A stretch of DNA of 64,000 bases from Cytobacillus solani (lineage in GTDB: Bacteria > Bacillota > Bacilli > Bacillales > Cytobacillaceae): assembly GCF_001420595.1 (NCBI RefSeq), contig NZ_LJIX01000006.1, positions 1,429,361 through 1,493,360 of the forward strand, in the 5' to 3' direction. Below, piece by piece: positions 62,809 through 64,000 of this stretch. The notes under the pieces are model-generated. The model saw only the letters and a list, made by a program, of their open reading frames with translations. It was not told the origin of the DNA and ran no database searches. The position numbers and the translations under genes are program-made. Position 1 is the stretch's first letter; each line of letters opens with the position of its first letter.

Positions 62809-63036
62809 ATGATAGTAGATAAAGTATTAGATGCAAAAGGTTTAGCATGTCCAATGCCAATCGTTAAAACAAAGAAGGCAATAAATGAACTTGAATCTGG
62901 TCAAGTATTAGAGGTTCATTCAACTGATAAAGGTGCTAAAAATGACCTAACCGCATGGGCAAAATCAAGTGGACATGAGCTTTTGAAGCATGAAGAAGAA
63001 AATAATGTGCTGAAGTTTTGGTTAAAAAAAGGGTAA
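62809..63036 (+). CDS. TusA/SirA-like sulfur carrier
   Basis: A 75-residue TusA-like protein. LDAKGLACPMPIVKTKKAINEL contains the CPxP motif with the sulfur-carrying Cys. Such proteins carry persulfide for tRNA thiolation, molybdenum cofactor or sulfur oxidation, and some (YedF) are linked to selenium metabolism. Here the cluster points to persulfide trafficking. TTGGAGGAA precedes the ATG. It is nearly the same as the N-terminal part of the last gene, so a duplication is likely. Confidence 0.93.
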   Translation: MIVDKVLDAKGLACPMPIVKTKKAINELESGQVLEVHSTDKGAKNDLTAWAKSSGHELLKHEEENNVLKFWLKKG

Positions 63037-63053
63037 TTTTTTTTGATTCATAG

Positions 63054-63069
63054 ATACCTATACGGGTAG
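63054..63069 (+). promoter_or_regulatory. CstR operator 6
   Basis: ATACCTATACGGGTAG, 30 bases before the DsrE-like start. Confidence 0.72.
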
Positions 63070-63098
63070 TCGTAAAATGAATTATATAGGAGGAAATT

Positions 63099-63578
63099 AT
63101 GGGCGAAAAGAAAAAAACAACGATTGTATTATTCAGTGGGGATTATGATAAGTCAATGGCAGCTTATATCATTGCCAATGGTGCAGCAGCCTATGATCAT
63201 GAAGTAACCATATTCCATACATTTTGGGGATTAAATGCCTTGCGCAAAGATGAGCAGATTGACGTTAAAAAAGGCTTTATGGAAAAAATGTTTGGTAAGA
63301 TGATGCCTAGAGGTGCAGAAAAAATGGGTCTTTCCAGAATGAACTTTGCTGGTTTTGGTCCGAAAATGATTAAAGATGTCATGAAAAAGCATAATGCGAT
63401 GTCTCTTCCTCAGCTAATTGAAATGGCGCAAGAACAAGAGGTTAAGTTAGTCGCATGTACGATGACAATGGATTTATTAGGATTGCAGCAAGAAGAGCTA
63501 TTGGAGAATATTGAATACGCTGGAGTGGCAGCTTATTTAGCAGATGCAGAGGATGGGAATGTAAACTTATTTATCTAA
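63099..63578 (+). CDS. DsrE2-like sulfur carrier
   Basis: A 159-residue DsrE/DsrF-like (DsrE2) protein. TIVLFSGDYDKSMAAYIIANGAAAYDHEVTIF is the family N-terminus in essence SGDYDKSMAAYIIANGAAA, and KLVACTMTMDLLGL carries the sulfur-binding Cys. DsrE2, TusA and rhodanese are commonly encoded together and relay sulfane sulfur. TAGGAGG precedes the ATG. No signal; probably peripheral to membrane or soluble. Confidence 0.93.
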   Translation: MGEKKKTTIVLFSGDYDKSMAAYIIANGAAAYDHEVTIFHTFWGLNALRKDEQIDVKKGFMEKMFGKMMPRGAEKMGLSRMNFAGFGPKMIKDVMKKHNAMSLPQLIEMAQEQEVKLVACTMTMDLLGLQQEELLENIEYAGVAAYLADAEDGNVNLFI

Positions 63579-63615
63579 TAAAAATAGGCTAGATTAAAAC
63601 TTTTTAAGAATAATA

Positions 63616-63631
63616 ATACCTATATAGGTAT
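63616..63631 (+). promoter_or_regulatory. CstR operator 7
   Basis: ATACCTATATAGGTAT, a perfect 16-bp palindrome before the TusA-rhodanese gene. Confidence 0.85.
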
Positions 63632-63653
63632 ATATTGATTTGGAGGCTTATGA

Positions 63654-64000
63654 ATGGAGACAATTAAAGCAAATGTACGATTAGATGCAAAAGGATTAGC
63701 ATGTCCAATGCCGATTGTGAAAACGAAAAAGGCGATGAATGAATTGGAAGCTGGTCTCGTTCTAGAAGTTCAGGCGACAGATAAAGGCTCAATAGCAGAC
63801 TTAAAAGCTTGGGCTGAGAGTAGCGGTCATCAGTATTTGGGAACACTCGAAGAGGGAGATGTATTAAAGCATTATTTAAGAAAGTCATCTAGTGATGAAA
63901 CGATTGAAAAAAAACATCCAAATGTAATAAGTAATGAAGAGCTTGAGAAAAAACTAAACATGAATGAAAATATCGTTGTACTGGATGTAAGGGAAGCGGC
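63654..64000 (+). CDS. TusA-rhodanese fusion, cut by window end
   Basis: A partial gene: the first ~115 codons are in the window. Residues ~8-75 form a TusA domain with LACPMPIVKTKK, closely alike to the TusA-like gene at 62809. From ~85 a rhodanese domain begins (ISNEELEKKLN ... VVLDVREAA). This is the order seen in CstA of staphylococcal CstR operons (TusA first, then rhodanese); the end is outside the window. TTGGAGG precedes the ATG. Confidence 0.9.
   Translation, partial: METIKANVRLDAKGLACPMPIVKTKKAMNELEAGLVLEVQATDKGSIADLKAWAESSGHQYLGTLEEGDVLKHYLRKSSSDETIEKKHPNVISNEELEKKLNMNENIVVLDVREA

Overview
The window looks like the chromosome of a spore-forming, low-G+C Bacillaceae bacterium. Spore coat, spore germination (SpoVA) and SpoVIF genes are present. 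The first ~45 kb follows the Bacillus subtilis order fabF-yjaZ-app-yjbA-trpS-opp-yjbC-spx-mecA-coiA-pepF-yjbH...yjbQ-fabI-cotO-cotZ-yjcA...spoVIF-yjcD-yjcF-yjcG-yjcH. Differences from that order include cls between mecA and coiA, mgtE before yjbQ, no thiamine genes between yjbQ and fabI, and a second-type spoVA operon. Species cannot be fixed from the sequence.

Layout. 1-7.5 kb: end of fabF, yjaZ, and an intact five-gene app peptide ABC transporter. 7.6-9.75 kb: yjbA, and trpS on the minus strand behind a Trp T-box. 10.3-16.2 kb: oppABCDF. 16.4-25.9 kb: yjbC, spx, mecA, cls, coiA, pepF, and the minus-strand pair yjbI-spxH (globin and Spx-degradation adaptor). 26.2-31.6 kb: lytic transglycosylase, CYTH protein, yjbL, small alarmone synthetase, NAD kinase, pseudouridine synthase, PrpE. 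31.8-36.1 kb: mgtE, a CPA2 antiporter, fabI. 36.2-41.1 kb: sporulation block (cotO, cotZ, yjcA, tiny proteins, YhcN-like lipoprotein, spoVAC-AD-AEb, spoVIF). 41.2-45.9 kb: yjcD helicase, yjcF, yjcG, yjcH. 46.2-49.2 kb: glnQHMP-type amino-acid transporter, then an isolated tRNA-Val.

49.6-56.7 kb is accessory. It holds an XRE-cupin regulator facing a DapA-like lyase / aldehyde dehydrogenase / MHS symporter operon whose first two genes look horizontally acquired, a possible 23-aa gene, two decayed genes, an acetyltransferase and a histidine phosphatase. A catalase follows on the minus strand.

58.7-64 kb is the most interesting part: a CstR-type persulfide regulon. It contains the CstR repressor, two rhodaneses, a CoA-disulfide reductase-rhodanese fusion, a HesB-like protein, a SAM methyltransferase, TusA, DsrE2 and a TusA-rhodanese fusion cut by the window edge. 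The HesB-like gene (61794-62081) has an in-frame TGA exactly where its family carries Cys/Sec. A hairpin fitting the bacterial SECIS rules lies 26 nt downstream, so it is very probably a selenoprotein that ordinary gene calling misses. Seven near-identical ATACC-N6-GGTA-type operators stand before the transcription units of this cluster.

Other structure: a dispersed ~120-nt hairpin repeat family (five copies plus a partial one) whose stems vary in sequence but keep pairing, and two unrelated ~51/52-bp tandem arrays, both in convergent intergenic regions.
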